The notes under the pieces were generated by a model. That model was not told where the DNA came from, searched no databases, and worked only from the letters and a program-made list of their open reading frames with translations. From Roseburia_C sp031555935 (GTDB lineage: Bacteria > Bacillota > Clostridia > Lachnospirales > Lachnospiraceae), in assembly GCA_031555935.1 (NCBI GenBank), contig JAVBTX010000042.1:1-64000 (forward strand): a stretch of DNA of 64,000 bases, read 5' to 3'. Numbering within the stretch: the stretch's first letter is position 1; every line of letters starts with the position of its first letter. Positions 24,037 to 33,159 of the stretch are shown here, one piece after another. Position numbers and translations under genes: made by a program.

Positions 24037-24296
24037 AAGTATAAGAAAAAGACTAAGACGAAGACAGTAGTTCATAGGAGAACGTCAAAGCGAGCCGGGT
24101 TGGGTGAAAGCCGGTACTATTACTCTATGAATGAATATCACTTCCAAGTTGCAGCTCGAACACGAAAGTAAGTAGATGTTGACGGTGCTTCCCCGTTATG
24201 GAAGGCGTGTATGCGGGTGAAATCAAGTACGGGTAAATAGGTGGTTAAACGAAAAAATTAATGGCTTTCGTCCTTTTACGGGATGGGAGCTTTTTT
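24037..24296 (+). ncRNA. T-box riboswitch (isoleucine) upstream of ileS
   Basis: Typical T-box order: stem I with AGCGAGCC, GGTGAAAGCC and GAATATCAC, where the likely specifier codon is ATC (Ile, 24137-24139); the distal side AAGTTGCAGCTCG; then the antiterminator core AGGTGGTTAAACG (24239-24251), and a terminator GCTTTCGTCC (24264-24273) with GGATGGGAGC (24281-24290) and six T. The TGGT in the core can pair with the ACCA end of tRNA-Ile. The core departs from the usual AGGGTGGNACCGCG in its second half. When uncharged tRNA-Ile is present the terminator is prevented and ileS is read. Confidence 0.88.
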
Positions 24297-24532
24297 ATTT
24301 TGGGGATTTATAAGTGGAGGGCCGAAGGTGTTGGCTTGGGCAGATTACACAGATGGCAATCCGCAACCAAAACTTTGGCCCACTACAGAAAACCCAAAAA
24401 CAAAAAAACAAAAACAAAAAAACAATAACAAAAAACAAGAAAACCCTATGGGGAAGAAGAATCTTTTAATGATGCAAAACAATGATGCAAGACAAATTAA
24501 AACAGAAAATATATCAAGGAGGTAATTAGGTT
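24297..24532 (+). other. Unusually long A/C-rich leader between T-box and ileS
   Basis: About 235 bases lie between the T-box terminator and the ileS start. The middle (about 24388-24440) is nearly all A and C with AAAAACA-type repeats, which would be single-stranded in RNA. A frame at 24283-24525 overlaps the terminator and has no ribosome site of its own, so I do not call it a gene. Confidence 0.5.
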
Positions 24533-27500
24533 ATGTATGAAAAAGTTAACAGCAGTTTGAATTTCGTGGACAGAGAAAAAGACGTGGAGAAGTTCTGGCG
24601 GGAGAAGGATATTTTTAGGAAGAGTATGGAGAATCGTAAGGAGGGGGAAATTTATACTTTTTATGATGGTCCGCCGACGGCGAATGGGAAACCGCATATT
24701 GGGCATGTGTTGACGCGTGTTATTAAGGATATGATACCGAGATATCAGACGATGAAAGGGAAGATGGTACCGCGGAAGGCTGGCTGGGATACGCATGGAC
24801 TGCCGGTTGAGTTAGAAGTGGAGAAACTGATTGGCTTAAATGGTAAGGATCAGATTGAAGAGTATGGAATGGAGCCGTTTATCAGTAAGTGTAAAGAATC
24901 GGTGTGGAAATATAAAGGGATGTGGGAAGATTTTTCTGGCACGGTTGGATTCTGGGCGGATATGGATGACCCATATGTAACATATGATGATAACTTTATT
25001 GAATCTGAGTGGTGGGCGCTCAAGCAGATTTGGGATAAGAAGTTATTGTATAAGGGCTTTAAGATTGTGCCTTATTGTCCGCGTTGTGGAACGCCTTTGT
25101 CTACTCAGGAAGTGGCACAGGGATATAAGATGGTGAAGGAGCGTTCGGCAGTTGCTCGTTTTAAAGTGGTTGGCGAGGATGCATATTTCCTGGCTTGGAC
25201 AACAACACCTTGGACGTTGCCATCGAATGTGGCGTTGTGTATGAATCCGGAAGAAACTTACTGTAAAGTAAAAGCGGCGGATGGATATACCTACTATATG
25301 GCGGAAGCACTTTTAGATAAGGTGCTGGGAAAATTAGCAAACGAAGAAGAGGGCATAAAAGCCTATGAAGTTCTTGCGACTTATAGGGGCACTGATTTAG
25401 AGGGTAAGGAATATGAGCCACTATTTGATTTCGCAAAGGAAATCATTGAGAAACAGCGTAAAAAGGCACATTATATTACTTGTGATAACTATGTAACGAT
25501 GTCAGACGGAACGGGAATCGTTCATATTGCACCAGCATTTGGCGAGGATGATGCGCAGGTCGGACGGCGTTATGAGCTGCCATTTGTGCAGTTGGTTGAC
25601 GGAAAAGGTGAGATGACAGCAGAAACCGCGTATGCGGGAACCTTTGTAAAAAAGGCTGACCCAATGATAATAAAGGACCTCGAAGCAAAGGGACTGTTAT
25701 TTGATGCACCAAAATTTGAACATGATTATCCGCATTGCTGGCGGTGTGATACACCACTGATTTACTATGCAAGAGAATCTTGGTTTATCGAAATGACCAA
25801 AGTAAAAGACGATTTGATTCGCAATAACAATACTGTAAACTGGATACCGGAGTCGATTGGCAAGGGACGTTTCGGTGATTGGCTGGAAAATATTCAGGAT
25901 TGGGGAATTTCCCGTAACCGTTACTGGGGAACACCGCTGAATGTCTGGGAATGTGAATGTGGTTGTCAGGAGGCGATTGGTGGCCGCGAGGAATTAGCAG
26001 CACGCAGTGGTAATCCAGAACATGCCAAGGTCGAATTGCACCGTCCATACATTGACGAAGTGACGATTCCTTGTCCAGACTGTGGCAAAGAAATGCATCG
26101 GGTACCGGAAGTGGTGGACTGCTGGTTTGACTCTGGGGCAATGCCATTTGCTCAGCATCACTATCCATTTGAAAACAAAGAGCTGTTCGAGCAGCAGTTC
26201 CCAGCGCAGTTTATTTCCGAAGCAGTTGACCAGACCAGAGGCTGGTTCTATTCACTGATGGCAGAATCGACACTGTTATTTAATAAAGCACCATATGAAA
26301 ATGTTATTGTCCTCGGACATGTGCAGGATGAAAATGGTCAGAAGATGAGTAAGTCCAAAGGCAATGCGGTAGACCCATTTGATGCCTTAGACACATACGG
26401 CGCAGATGCGATTCGTTGGTATTTCTATATCAACTCGGCACCGTGGCTACCAAATCGTTTCCACGGCAAGGCAGTTCAGGAAGGACAGCGTAAATTCCTC
26501 GGCACATTATGGAACACTTATGCATTTTTTGTACTTTATGCGAATATAGATGGATTCAATGCGACAGAATATAAATTAGATTACGAAAAACTTTCGGTAA
26601 TGGATAAATGGTTACTGTCCAAGATGAATACACTAATAAAGACAGTAGACGAAAATCTGGGTAACTATCGGATTCCAGAAGCGGCGAGAGCATTGGATGA
26701 GTTTGTAGACGAGACGAGTAACTGGTATGTCAGAAGAAGCCGTGAGCGTTTCTGGGCAAAGGGCATGGAGCAGGATAAAATCAATGCCTACATGACCTTA
26801 TATACCGCGCTTGTAAATGTATGTAAAGCAGCAGCACCGATGATTCCATTTATGGCCGAAGAAATCTATCAGAATCTCGTTTGCAGTATCGACAAAACAG
26901 CACCGGAAAGTATTCATTTATGTGACTTCCCAGTTGCCAACGAAGGTGCAATTGATAAAGAACTAGAGAAAAACATGGACGGCGTCTTAAAAGTCGTTGT
27001 CATGGGCCGGGCATGCCGAAATGCAGCCAATATCAAGAATCGTCAGCCAATCGGAACTATGTTTGTAAAGGCGCCATTTGCGCTAACCGAATACTTTACC
27101 GAAATTATCGCCGACGAGTTAAATATCAAAAAAGTAGCCTTTACCGAAGATGTCAGTGCCTATACCAGCTATACCTTTAAGCCGCAGTTACGCACGGTTG
27201 GACCAAAATATGGAAAATATTTGGGCCAGATCCAAAAGGCGTTAGCAGAGCTTGACGGCAATGCAGCAAAGGCAGAATTAAATCAAAACGGCGAGTTAAA
27301 GCTTGACAGTATCGATGCTGGCATAGTATTATCAAGTGAGGATTTGCTCATCACAATGACCCAGATGGAAGGTTATATGACAGAGGGTGATAATGAGGTA
27401 ACCGTCGTTTTAGATACAAATCTGACTTTAGAGTTGTTAGAGGAAGGATTTGTCCGAGAACTAATCAGCAAAATACAAACAATGAGGAAGGAAGCAGAAT

Positions 27501-27691
27501 TTGAAGTAATGGATAAAATCACTGTCAGTTATCAGGCGGGCGAGAAAGTAAACGCAATCTTTGATAAGTTTGGTGATGAAATCTGTCAGGACGTATTGGC
27601 AGAACAGATTACTTTAGGGACTGTGACCGGATATCAGAAGGAATGGAATATAAACGGTGAAACAGTATTACTTGGCGTCGAGAAAAAATAA
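24533..27691 (+). CDS. ileS: Isoleucyl-tRNA synthetase, type 2 (1052 aa)
   Basis: Class I synthetase with the HIGH motif in PHIGHVLTRV near residue 53, GWDTHGLPVE just after it, and KMSKSKGN near residue 604. The CP1 editing region contains LAWTTTPWTLPSNVALC and the cysteine pair PYCPRCGTPLS. The length of 1052 and the pattern ESEWWALKQIWDKKLLYKG place it with the eukaryote-like type 2 enzymes, which are as a class resistant to mupirocin (family knowledge). AAGGAGG precedes the ATG by about 12 bases. Controlled by the T-box upstream. The first 90 codons use G-ending codons more than the rest. Confidence 0.97.
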   Translation: MYEKVNSSLNFVDREKDVEKFWREKDIFRKSMENRKEGEIYTFYDGPPTANGKPHIGHVLTRVIKDMIPRYQTMKGKMVPRKAGWDTHGLPVELEVEKLIGLNGKDQIEEYGMEPFISKCKESVWKYKGMWEDFSGTVGFWADMDDPYVTYDDNFIESEWWALKQIWDKKLLYKGFKIVPYCPRCGTPLSTQEVAQGYKMVKERSAVARFKVVGEDAYFLAWTTTPWTLPSNVALCMNPEETYCKVKAADGYTYYMAEALLDKVLGKLANEEEGIKAYEVLATYRGTDLEGKEYEPLFDFAKEIIEKQRKKAHYITCDNYVTMSDGTGIVHIAPAFGEDDAQVGRRYELPFVQLVDGKGEMTAETAYAGTFVKKADPMIIKDLEAKGLLFDAPKFEHDYPHCWRCDTPLIYYARESWFIEMTKVKDDLIRNNNTVNWIPESIGKGRFGDWLENIQDWGISRNRYWGTPLNVWECECGCQEAIGGREELAARSGNPEHAKVELHRPYIDEVTIPCPDCGKEMHRVPEVVDCWFDSGAMPFAQHHYPFENKELFEQQFPAQFISEAVDQTRGWFYSLMAESTLLFNKAPYENVIVLGHVQDENGQKMSKSKGNAVDPFDALDTYGADAIRWYFYINSAPWLPNRFHGKAVQEGQRKFLGTLWNTYAFFVLYANIDGFNATEYKLDYEKLSVMDKWLLSKMNTLIKTVDENLGNYRIPEAARALDEFVDETSNWYVRRSRERFWAKGMEQDKINAYMTLYTALVNVCKAAAPMIPFMAEEIYQNLVCSIDKTAPESIHLCDFPVANEGAIDKELEKNMDGVLKVVVMGRACRNAANIKNRQPIGTMFVKAPFALTEYFTEIIADELNIKKVAFTEDVSAYTSYTFKPQLRTVGPKYGKYLGQIQKALAELDGNAAKAELNQNGELKLDSIDAGIVLSSEDLLITMTQMEGYMTEGDNEVTVVLDTNLTLELLEEGFVRELISKIQTMRKEAEFEVMDKITVSYQAGEKVNAIFDKFGDEICQDVLAEQITLGTVTGYQKEWNINGETVLLGVEKK

Positions 27692-27704
27692 GAATAGGAA
27701 GAGA

Positions 27705-27739
27705 GGAGTAGGGCCGAAACGGGCTTACTCCCTTTTTTT
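27705..27739 (+). terminator. Rho-independent terminator of ileS
   Basis: GGAGTA (27705-27710) with TACTCC (27726-27731), extended inside by GGCC/GGGC pairs, then seven T. Confidence 0.82.
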
Positions 27740-27776
27740 GCAGAACCTGAAAACGAACCCAAAGGAGGAACAGGGT

Positions 27777-30254
27777 ATGATAAATGCAATGTTCGAAAAA
27801 GAGGCATTTAAAAAAAATGTAACTGATAGTGTCAAAAATCTATACCGCAAAACATTGAAAGAGGCCAACCAGCAGGAAATATTTCAGGCCGTTTCCTATG
27901 TTGTCAAAGATGTTGTAATTGAAGAATGGATGGCAACCCAGCGCGTATTTGATGAAGAGGACCCAAAATTCGTCTACTATATGTCGATGGAATTTTTGAT
28001 GGGCCGGGCACTGGGAAATAACCTGATTAATTTAACTGCCTATACACAAGTAAAAGAAGCATTAGATGAAATGGGAATCAACCTAGATGTAGTCGAAGAC
28101 CAAGAGCCAGATCCAGCCCTTGGAAATGGTGGCCTGGGAAGACTGGCAGCCTGCTTCCTGGAATCACTAGCAACCTTGGGATATCCAGCATATGGCTGTG
28201 GAATCCGTTATCGCTATGGAATGTTTAAACAGAAAATAGAAAATGGTTTTCAAACGGAAGTACCGGATAACTGGTTAAAAGATGGTTATCCATTTGAACT
28301 GCGCCGCCAGGAGCATGCGGTAGAAGTAAAATTCGGCGGCTATATTCGCGCTGAGTTGTTGGAAAATGGCCGTACTCGTTTTGTCCAGGAGGACTATCAG
28401 TCAGTTCTAGCCGTGCCTTATGATATGCCAATTGTTGGATATAACAATAACGTAGTCAATACCTTAATGATTTGGGATGCTCAGCCAACCGAAGTGTTTG
28501 CGCTGGAATCCTTTGACAAGGGAGATTATCGCAAAGCGGTAGAACAGCAGAACCTGGCAAGAAACTTAGTCGAAGTATTATATCCAAATGATAACCACAT
28601 TGCAGGTAAAGAGCTGCGTTTAAAACAGCAGTATTTCTTCGTATCAGCAAGCTTGCAGCGGGCAATAACCAGATTTAAAAAGTCACATCCAGATATTCAT
28701 ATGCTGCCACAGAAAGCAACCTTCCAGATGAATGACACCCATCCGACCGTAGCGGTAGCAGAGTTAATGCGAATCCTGCTTGATGAGGAAGGCTTAGAAT
28801 GGGAGGATGCATGGGGTATTACAACCAAAGCCTGTGCTTATACCAACCATACGATTATGTCAGAAGCATTGGAAAAATGGCCAATCGAAATATTCTCCCG
28901 TTTGCTGCCAAGAATTTACCAGATTGTTGAAGAAATCAACCGTCGTTTTGTTCAGGCAATTGAAGAAAAATTCCCGGGCGATTATGACAAGGTAAAGAAA
29001 ATGGCAATCGTTTACGATGGTCAGGTAAAGATGGCTCATTTAGCCATTTGCGCTGGTTATTCCGTAAATGGTGTAGCTCGTTTGCATACCGAGATATTAA
29101 AAAATCAGGAATTGAAAGACTTTTATCAGATGTTCCCAGATAAATTCAACAATAAGACCAATGGTATTACCCAGCGTCGTTTCTTGATGCATGGCAATCC
29201 ATTGCTGGCAAACTGGGTGAGCGAGCGAATCGGAAATGATTGGATTACCAATCTCTCTCACATTGATAAGCTATCAATTTATGCCGAAGATGAAAAGGCA
29301 CAGCAGGAATTTATGCACATTAAATACCAGAATAAGTTACGTCTCAGCAAATACATTTTAGAGCATAATGGTGTTGAAATAAATCCTCGTTCCATCTTTG
29401 ACGTTCAGGTAAAACGTCTGCACGAATACAAACGTCAGTTGTTAAATATCCTGCACGTAATGCATTTATATAATGAATTAAAAGAGCATCCGGAAATGGA
29501 ATTTATTCCAAGAACATTTATCTTCGGCGCGAAAGCGGCAGCCGGTTACCGCAATGCCAAATTAACCATCAAGCTGATCAATTCCGTAGCGGACGTGGTT
29601 AATAACGATAAGAGCATTGATGGCAAAATAAAAGTAGTATTTATCGAAGACTATCGTGTTTCGGTGGCAGAAATGATATTTGCCGCAGCCGATGTCAGCG
29701 AACAGATATCGACAGCAAGTAAGGAAGCATCTGGAACCGGAAATATGAAGTTCATGTTAAATGGAGCCCTGACGATTGGAACGATGGACGGAGCAAATGT
29801 CGAAATGGTCGAAGAAATGGGCGAAGAAAATGCCTTTATCTTTGGTATGAGCTCAGATGAAGTCATTGCTCATGAGCAGCATCGCGATTATGACCCAATG
29901 CAGATATTCAATAATGACCACGATATCCGTCAGGTACTGATGCAGTTAATCAATGGATTTTACTCACCGAATGATTCAGAAATGTTCCGTGACCTATATA
30001 ACTCGTTGTTGAATACAATCAGTACCAGTAAAGCGGATGCATACTTTATTCTGGCTGATTTCCACTCCTATGCAGAGGCACAGAAGAAAGTGATGGAAGC
30101 ATATGGTGATGAAAAACGCTGGGCCAAGAGTGCAATGTTAAATGTGGCAAAATCCGGCAAGTTCTCATCTGACCGTACCATTCAGGAATATGTTGACGAG
30201 ATTTGGCATTTAGACAAAGTAACGGTTGAATTAACCGAAGCAGAATTGGATTAA
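27777..30254 (+). CDS. glgP: Glycogen/alpha-glucan phosphorylase (825 aa)
   Basis: Releases glucose 1-phosphate from glycogen or maltodextrin. GT35 hallmarks: PALGNGGLGRLAACFLES near residue 112, GCGIRYRYGMFKQ, and the PLP-binding Lys in EASGTGNMKFMLNG; the NDTHP block near residue 320 is present. Length of 825 is normal. The frame is open further upstream across the ileS terminator, but GGAGG 9 bases before ATG 27777 fixes the start. The stop TAA shares one base with the ATG of the response regulator gene, a coupling that ties sugar storage to a two-component system in expression if not in function. Confidence 0.95.
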   Translation: MINAMFEKEAFKKNVTDSVKNLYRKTLKEANQQEIFQAVSYVVKDVVIEEWMATQRVFDEEDPKFVYYMSMEFLMGRALGNNLINLTAYTQVKEALDEMGINLDVVEDQEPDPALGNGGLGRLAACFLESLATLGYPAYGCGIRYRYGMFKQKIENGFQTEVPDNWLKDGYPFELRRQEHAVEVKFGGYIRAELLENGRTRFVQEDYQSVLAVPYDMPIVGYNNNVVNTLMIWDAQPTEVFALESFDKGDYRKAVEQQNLARNLVEVLYPNDNHIAGKELRLKQQYFFVSASLQRAITRFKKSHPDIHMLPQKATFQMNDTHPTVAVAELMRILLDEEGLEWEDAWGITTKACAYTNHTIMSEALEKWPIEIFSRLLPRIYQIVEEINRRFVQAIEEKFPGDYDKVKKMAIVYDGQVKMAHLAICAGYSVNGVARLHTEILKNQELKDFYQMFPDKFNNKTNGITQRRFLMHGNPLLANWVSERIGNDWITNLSHIDKLSIYAEDEKAQQEFMHIKYQNKLRLSKYILEHNGVEINPRSIFDVQVKRLHEYKRQLLNILHVMHLYNELKEHPEMEFIPRTFIFGAKAAAGYRNAKLTIKLINSVADVVNNDKSIDGKIKVVFIEDYRVSVAEMIFAAADVSEQISTASKEASGTGNMKFMLNGALTIGTMDGANVEMVEEMGEENAFIFGMSSDEVIAHEQHRDYDPMQIFNNDHDIRQVLMQLINGFYSPNDSEMFRDLYNSLLNTISTSKADAYFILADFHSYAEAQKKVMEAYGDEKRWAKSAMLNVAKSGKFSSDRTIQEYVDEIWHLDKVTVELTEAELD

Positions 30255-30943
30255 TGAAAAAACAAATAGTAGTAGTAGATGATGAAATAGAAGTAGCAGA
30301 TTTGTTAGAACTGTATCTGATGAATGAAGGATACGAGGTTCACAAATTTTATCAGAGTCAGAAACTGCTGGATTATGTCCGAAGTACATCTCGCGCCGTT
30401 GATCTAGCAGTGATTGACATTATGATGCCTGACATGGATGGCTTTGCTTTATGCAAAGCTATTCGTCAGGATTATTTTTTTCCGATTATAATGTTGACGG
30501 CAAAAGTTGAGGACAAAGATAAGATATCTGGATTGATGTTAGGGGCGGACGATTATATAACCAAACCATTTAATCCATTAGAACTAATAGCCCGAGTCAA
30601 AACACAGCTACGCCGTTATACCAGTTATAATGCAAGTAACACTCAGGAATGTGATATCCGTGGCCTATATATCAACAATACAACTCATATTTGCCGGCTT
30701 TATGAAAAAGAGCTGGAATTGACACCAACCGAATTTGCCATTCTATGGTATTTATGCGAGCATCGTGGACAAGTAGTCTCTTCGGAGGAACTATTTGAGG
30801 CCATCTGGGGTGAAAAATATCTTGAGAGCAATAATACCGTGATGTCACATGTCGGAAAAATTCGTGAGAAGATGAAAGAATCCTACAAAAACCCTAAGTT
30901 TATTAAGACAGTCTGGGGTGTCGGATATATGATGGAGGCATAG
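30254..30943 (+). CDS. OmpR/PhoB-family response regulator, VanR-like (229 aa)
   Basis: Receiver domain (VVVDDEIEVADLLELYL; phospho-Asp in AVIDIMMPDMDG; Lys in ADDYITKPFNP) followed by a winged helix DNA-binding domain with LTPTEFAILWYLCEH and the end VWGVGYMM. It has no ribosome site of its own: its ATG overlaps the glgP stop by one base (TAATG), so translation depends on re-initiation. The cognate kinase gene follows after a 64-base gap with two hairpins. The pair resembles VanRS-type systems that sense cell-wall stress; the actual signal is unknown. Confidence 0.93.
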   Translation: MKKQIVVVDDEIEVADLLELYLMNEGYEVHKFYQSQKLLDYVRSTSRAVDLAVIDIMMPDMDGFALCKAIRQDYFFPIIMLTAKVEDKDKISGLMLGADDYITKPFNPLELIARVKTQLRRYTSYNASNTQECDIRGLYINNTTHICRLYEKELELTPTEFAILWYLCEHRGQVVSSEELFEAIWGEKYLESNNTVMSHVGKIREKMKESYKNPKFIKTVWGVGYMMEA

Positions 30944-31007
30944 TGTGAAAAAAATTTTTCACACGCAAATTTGCGCCTGCGCAAAGTTTGCAGGTTGCGA
31001 GAAAGGC
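30943..31007 (+). other. Two stacked hairpins between response regulator and kinase genes
   Basis: GTGTGAAAAA and TTTTTCACAC form a 22-base palindrome (30943-30964 region). Next, GCAAATTTGCGC and CGCAAAGTTTGC form a second stem with one bulge, overlapping CCTGC/GCAGG. The second stem belongs to the leader that is repeated at 4461-4512. The structures could lower kinase expression relative to regulator or protect the mRNA end. Confidence 0.55.
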
Positions 31008-31023
31008 ATGGTTATTAAGATGG
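30972..31023 (+). repeat. Shared leader element, copy 2 (first copy at 4461-4512)
   Basis: GCCTGCGCAAAGTTTGCAGG followed by T, a short variable part, then GAAAGGCATGGTTATTAA, G and ATGGA. It matches copy 1 almost base for base over about 50 nt, including the start codon region, although the genes behind are unrelated. Confidence 0.6.
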
Positions 31024-32108
31024 ACGAAAAAAACATTGGCCAAGCCATATTAAAACGATTTCTAGGACGAATATTTTTGGCCAGTATCACCTATCTAGTC
31101 GGACTAGTGGTGGTACTGTTTTGTTGTGCCGCCGTTGGTCGAGGTGTTGTCTGGTATGGCAATGAGCCGATGTATCCGCTGCTACACTGGATATCTGAAA
31201 ATAAAATAGCAGCTGTAGTACTGCCGTTTGTAGTGGGGATATTTGCGATATTTATTTATTATTTTCGAAAGCTGCTGCGCTACATGGAAGAAATTCTAAA
31301 AGCCACCGAAAAAATGCAGCAGGAGTCAGATTTGTGGATTCATCTGCCCAAAGAGTTGACAGAAGTGGAAAACCAGATGAATGCGATTCAAAATAATATT
31401 ATCAGAAATCGTCAGGCAGCCAAAGAAGCAGAGCAGCGCAAGAATGATTTAGTCGTCTATTTAGCACACGATTTAAAGACCCCGCTAACATCTATAATTG
31501 GATACCTTACACTGCTGCAAGAGGAATCAGAAATATCCCCCAAAATACGTGAACGGTATTTAGAAATCAGCCTTGATAAGGCCGAGCGGCTAGAAGATTT
31601 AATCAATGAATTTTTTGAAATAACAAGGTTTAATCTGACGACGATGGAGCTGGAAAAACAAAGTATCAATTTAAGTCGGATGCTGGAACAGACCATATAT
31701 GAGTTTGGACCAATGCTAAGCGAGAAAAGCTTAAGCTGTCAATTAAATGCGCCAGGTGATATCATGCTAAACTGCGACCCGGATAAAATGCAGCGTGTCT
31801 TTGATAATATCTTGCGCAATGGTATCATCTATGGTTATGAAGAAACCGAAATAAAAGTCAATCTGTCAGTACACGATAAAAGTTTGCAGTTGGTATTTGA
31901 AAATCAAGGGCCAACCATACCAGCCGAAAAGCTGGAACGAATCTTTGAACAGTTTTACCGCTTAGATAGTTCGAGAACCTCGAGCACTGGCGGGGCGGGA
32001 CTGGGACTGGCGATTGCCCGTGAAATTGTGCGGTTACATGGTGGAACGATGACGGCTGAAAGTGTGGCCCAGTCCACGCGGTTTATTGTTGAACTGCCAC
32101 AATCTTAA
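31008..32108 (+). CDS. Sensor histidine kinase, VanS-like (366 aa)
   Basis: Two membrane helices (about residues 23-45 and 62-82) with a short outer loop, a HAMP-like coiled stretch, the H-box VVYLAHDLKTPLTSIIGYL near residue 155, and an HATPase domain with an N-box NILRNGIIYG, a G1 box with ENQGPTIP and GGAGLGLAIAREIV near the end. ATG 31008 or ATG 31020 may be the start; both are inside the repeated leader. A GTG start at 30945 seen in frame is discounted because it reads through the hairpins. Cognate of the regulator upstream. The short sensor loop suggests it detects signals in or at the membrane. Confidence 0.9.
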   Translation: MVIKMDEKNIGQAILKRFLGRIFLASITYLVGLVVVLFCCAAVGRGVVWYGNEPMYPLLHWISENKIAAVVLPFVVGIFAIFIYYFRKLLRYMEEILKATEKMQQESDLWIHLPKELTEVENQMNAIQNNIIRNRQAAKEAEQRKNDLVVYLAHDLKTPLTSIIGYLTLLQEESEISPKIRERYLEISLDKAERLEDLINEFFEITRFNLTTMELEKQSINLSRMLEQTIYEFGPMLSEKSLSCQLNAPGDIMLNCDPDKMQRVFDNILRNGIIYGYEETEIKVNLSVHDKSLQLVFENQGPTIPAEKLERIFEQFYRLDSSRTSSTGGAGLGLAIAREIVRLHGGTMTAESVAQSTRFIVELPQS

Positions 32109-32225
32109 GAAAAAATTAAAAAAGTCATGAGAAAAAAGAAGAAAAGAAAACCTTCCGAATTCCTATAATAAATGTGAGTTCCTACTAAGACGAGGACATC
32201 ACATCTGGGAAAGGGAGGTTTTTTT

Positions 32226-33071
32226 GTGAATATGATAGCATTAGAAATAGATGGAAAGAGCCGCAGACAAATACAAGCACGCAAGCGGCGCCAAAGACAA
32301 CGAATTCGGCAGAGGTTAGTGTGGTTGACGTTTTTACTGATTTTATTAACTGCGGTAGCAATAAATGCAATTCGATTGAAAGAAGAGGGTGGCAACCAAT
32401 TTTTGGAGCAGCAGGCGGATCAGCAGCGGGCAGAGACAATAAAAATAAAGGAAAACGCAGACCTGTATCCAGAGGAACTGGTAGACATGTTGGAGAAAAA
32501 TGTGGAAGCGTATGATTATGTAAAAGATTATCCGAATCGGGAAGAGTATCTTGGAAAAGACATTGATTTGAAAGCAGATTATACTGCGGGAGAAGTTCCG
32601 CTATTAATGCAGTGGGACCAGCGCTGGGGTTATGAATTGTATGGCGAAACCATGATGGGAATTGGTGGCTGCGGACCGACCTGCTTATCAATGGCCTATA
32701 TTTATCTGACCGGTGACACCCAGATGAATCCCCGGGAGATGTCGGCATATGCCTATGAAAATGGTTATTATACCAGTGAGGGAACGAGCTGGAGCCTATG
32801 GACGGCGGGCACACAGGGCTTAGGGCTGACTGGCACGGAACTATCATTGTCAGAATCAGCGATGCAAAATCATTTAGATAATGGCGAAGTAATTGTATGC
32901 AGCATGGCACCGGGCGATTTTACTACCACGGGTCACTTCATCTTGATAACCGGTTATGACGCGGGTGGATTCTACGTCAATGATCCAAATCGTCACAGCA
33001 ATAGCGAAAAAAGGTGGTCCTACGATCAATTGCAGAATCAAATCAAATGTCTATGGGGCATTGGAAAATAG
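32226..33071 (+). CDS. Membrane-anchored C39-like cysteine peptidase (281 aa)
   Basis: A highly basic N-terminus (RRQIQARKRRQRQRIRQR), a single membrane helix at about residues 36-53, a charged linker, then a C39-like papain-fold domain from about residue 120: Gln before the active Cys in GIGGCGPTCLSMAY, the His in TGHFILITGYD and the Asn/Asp in YVNDPN. The domain faces outward. The start is GTG 32226 with GGGAGG 7 bases ahead. A -10-like TATAAT lies at 32164-32169 without a good -35 box. No ABC exporter partner is fused or adjacent, so this is the stand-alone peptidase-like type, not a bacteriocin exporter. It follows the two-component genes and may be one of their targets. Confidence 0.82.
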   Translation: MNMIALEIDGKSRRQIQARKRRQRQRIRQRLVWLTFLLILLTAVAINAIRLKEEGGNQFLEQQADQQRAETIKIKENADLYPEELVDMLEKNVEAYDYVKDYPNREEYLGKDIDLKADYTAGEVPLLMQWDQRWGYELYGETMMGIGGCGPTCLSMAYIYLTGDTQMNPREMSAYAYENGYYTSEGTSWSLWTAGTQGLGLTGTELSLSESAMQNHLDNGEVIVCSMAPGDFTTTGHFILITGYDAGGFYVNDPNRHSNSEKRWSYDQLQNQIKCLWGIGK

Positions 33072-33085
33072 AGAAAGACTTCAAT

Positions 33086-33156
33086 AAAAATATGGAGCTG
33101 TCGTAAACACCCAACTGAAAAGTAGCAAAGGGTGAAGCGGCAACTCCATATTTTTG
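33086..33156. terminator. Bidirectional terminator
   Basis: AAAAATATGGAG (33086-33097) pairs with CTCCATATTTTT (33144-33155); an inner CACCC/GGGTG stem adds to it. It separates convergent genes and carries T tracts on both strands. Confidence 0.85.
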
Positions 33157-33159
33157 CAT

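Noticed and set aside
24283..24525. 80-residue open frame between T-box and ileS
   Set aside because: It begins inside the T-box terminator, has no ribosome site, and its Lys/Gln/Asn content simply reflects the A/C-rich leader.
32185..32910. 241-residue open frame on the minus strand
   Set aside because: It is antisense to the C39-like peptidase gene, which has a clear domain and ribosome site; the product has no recognisable features.
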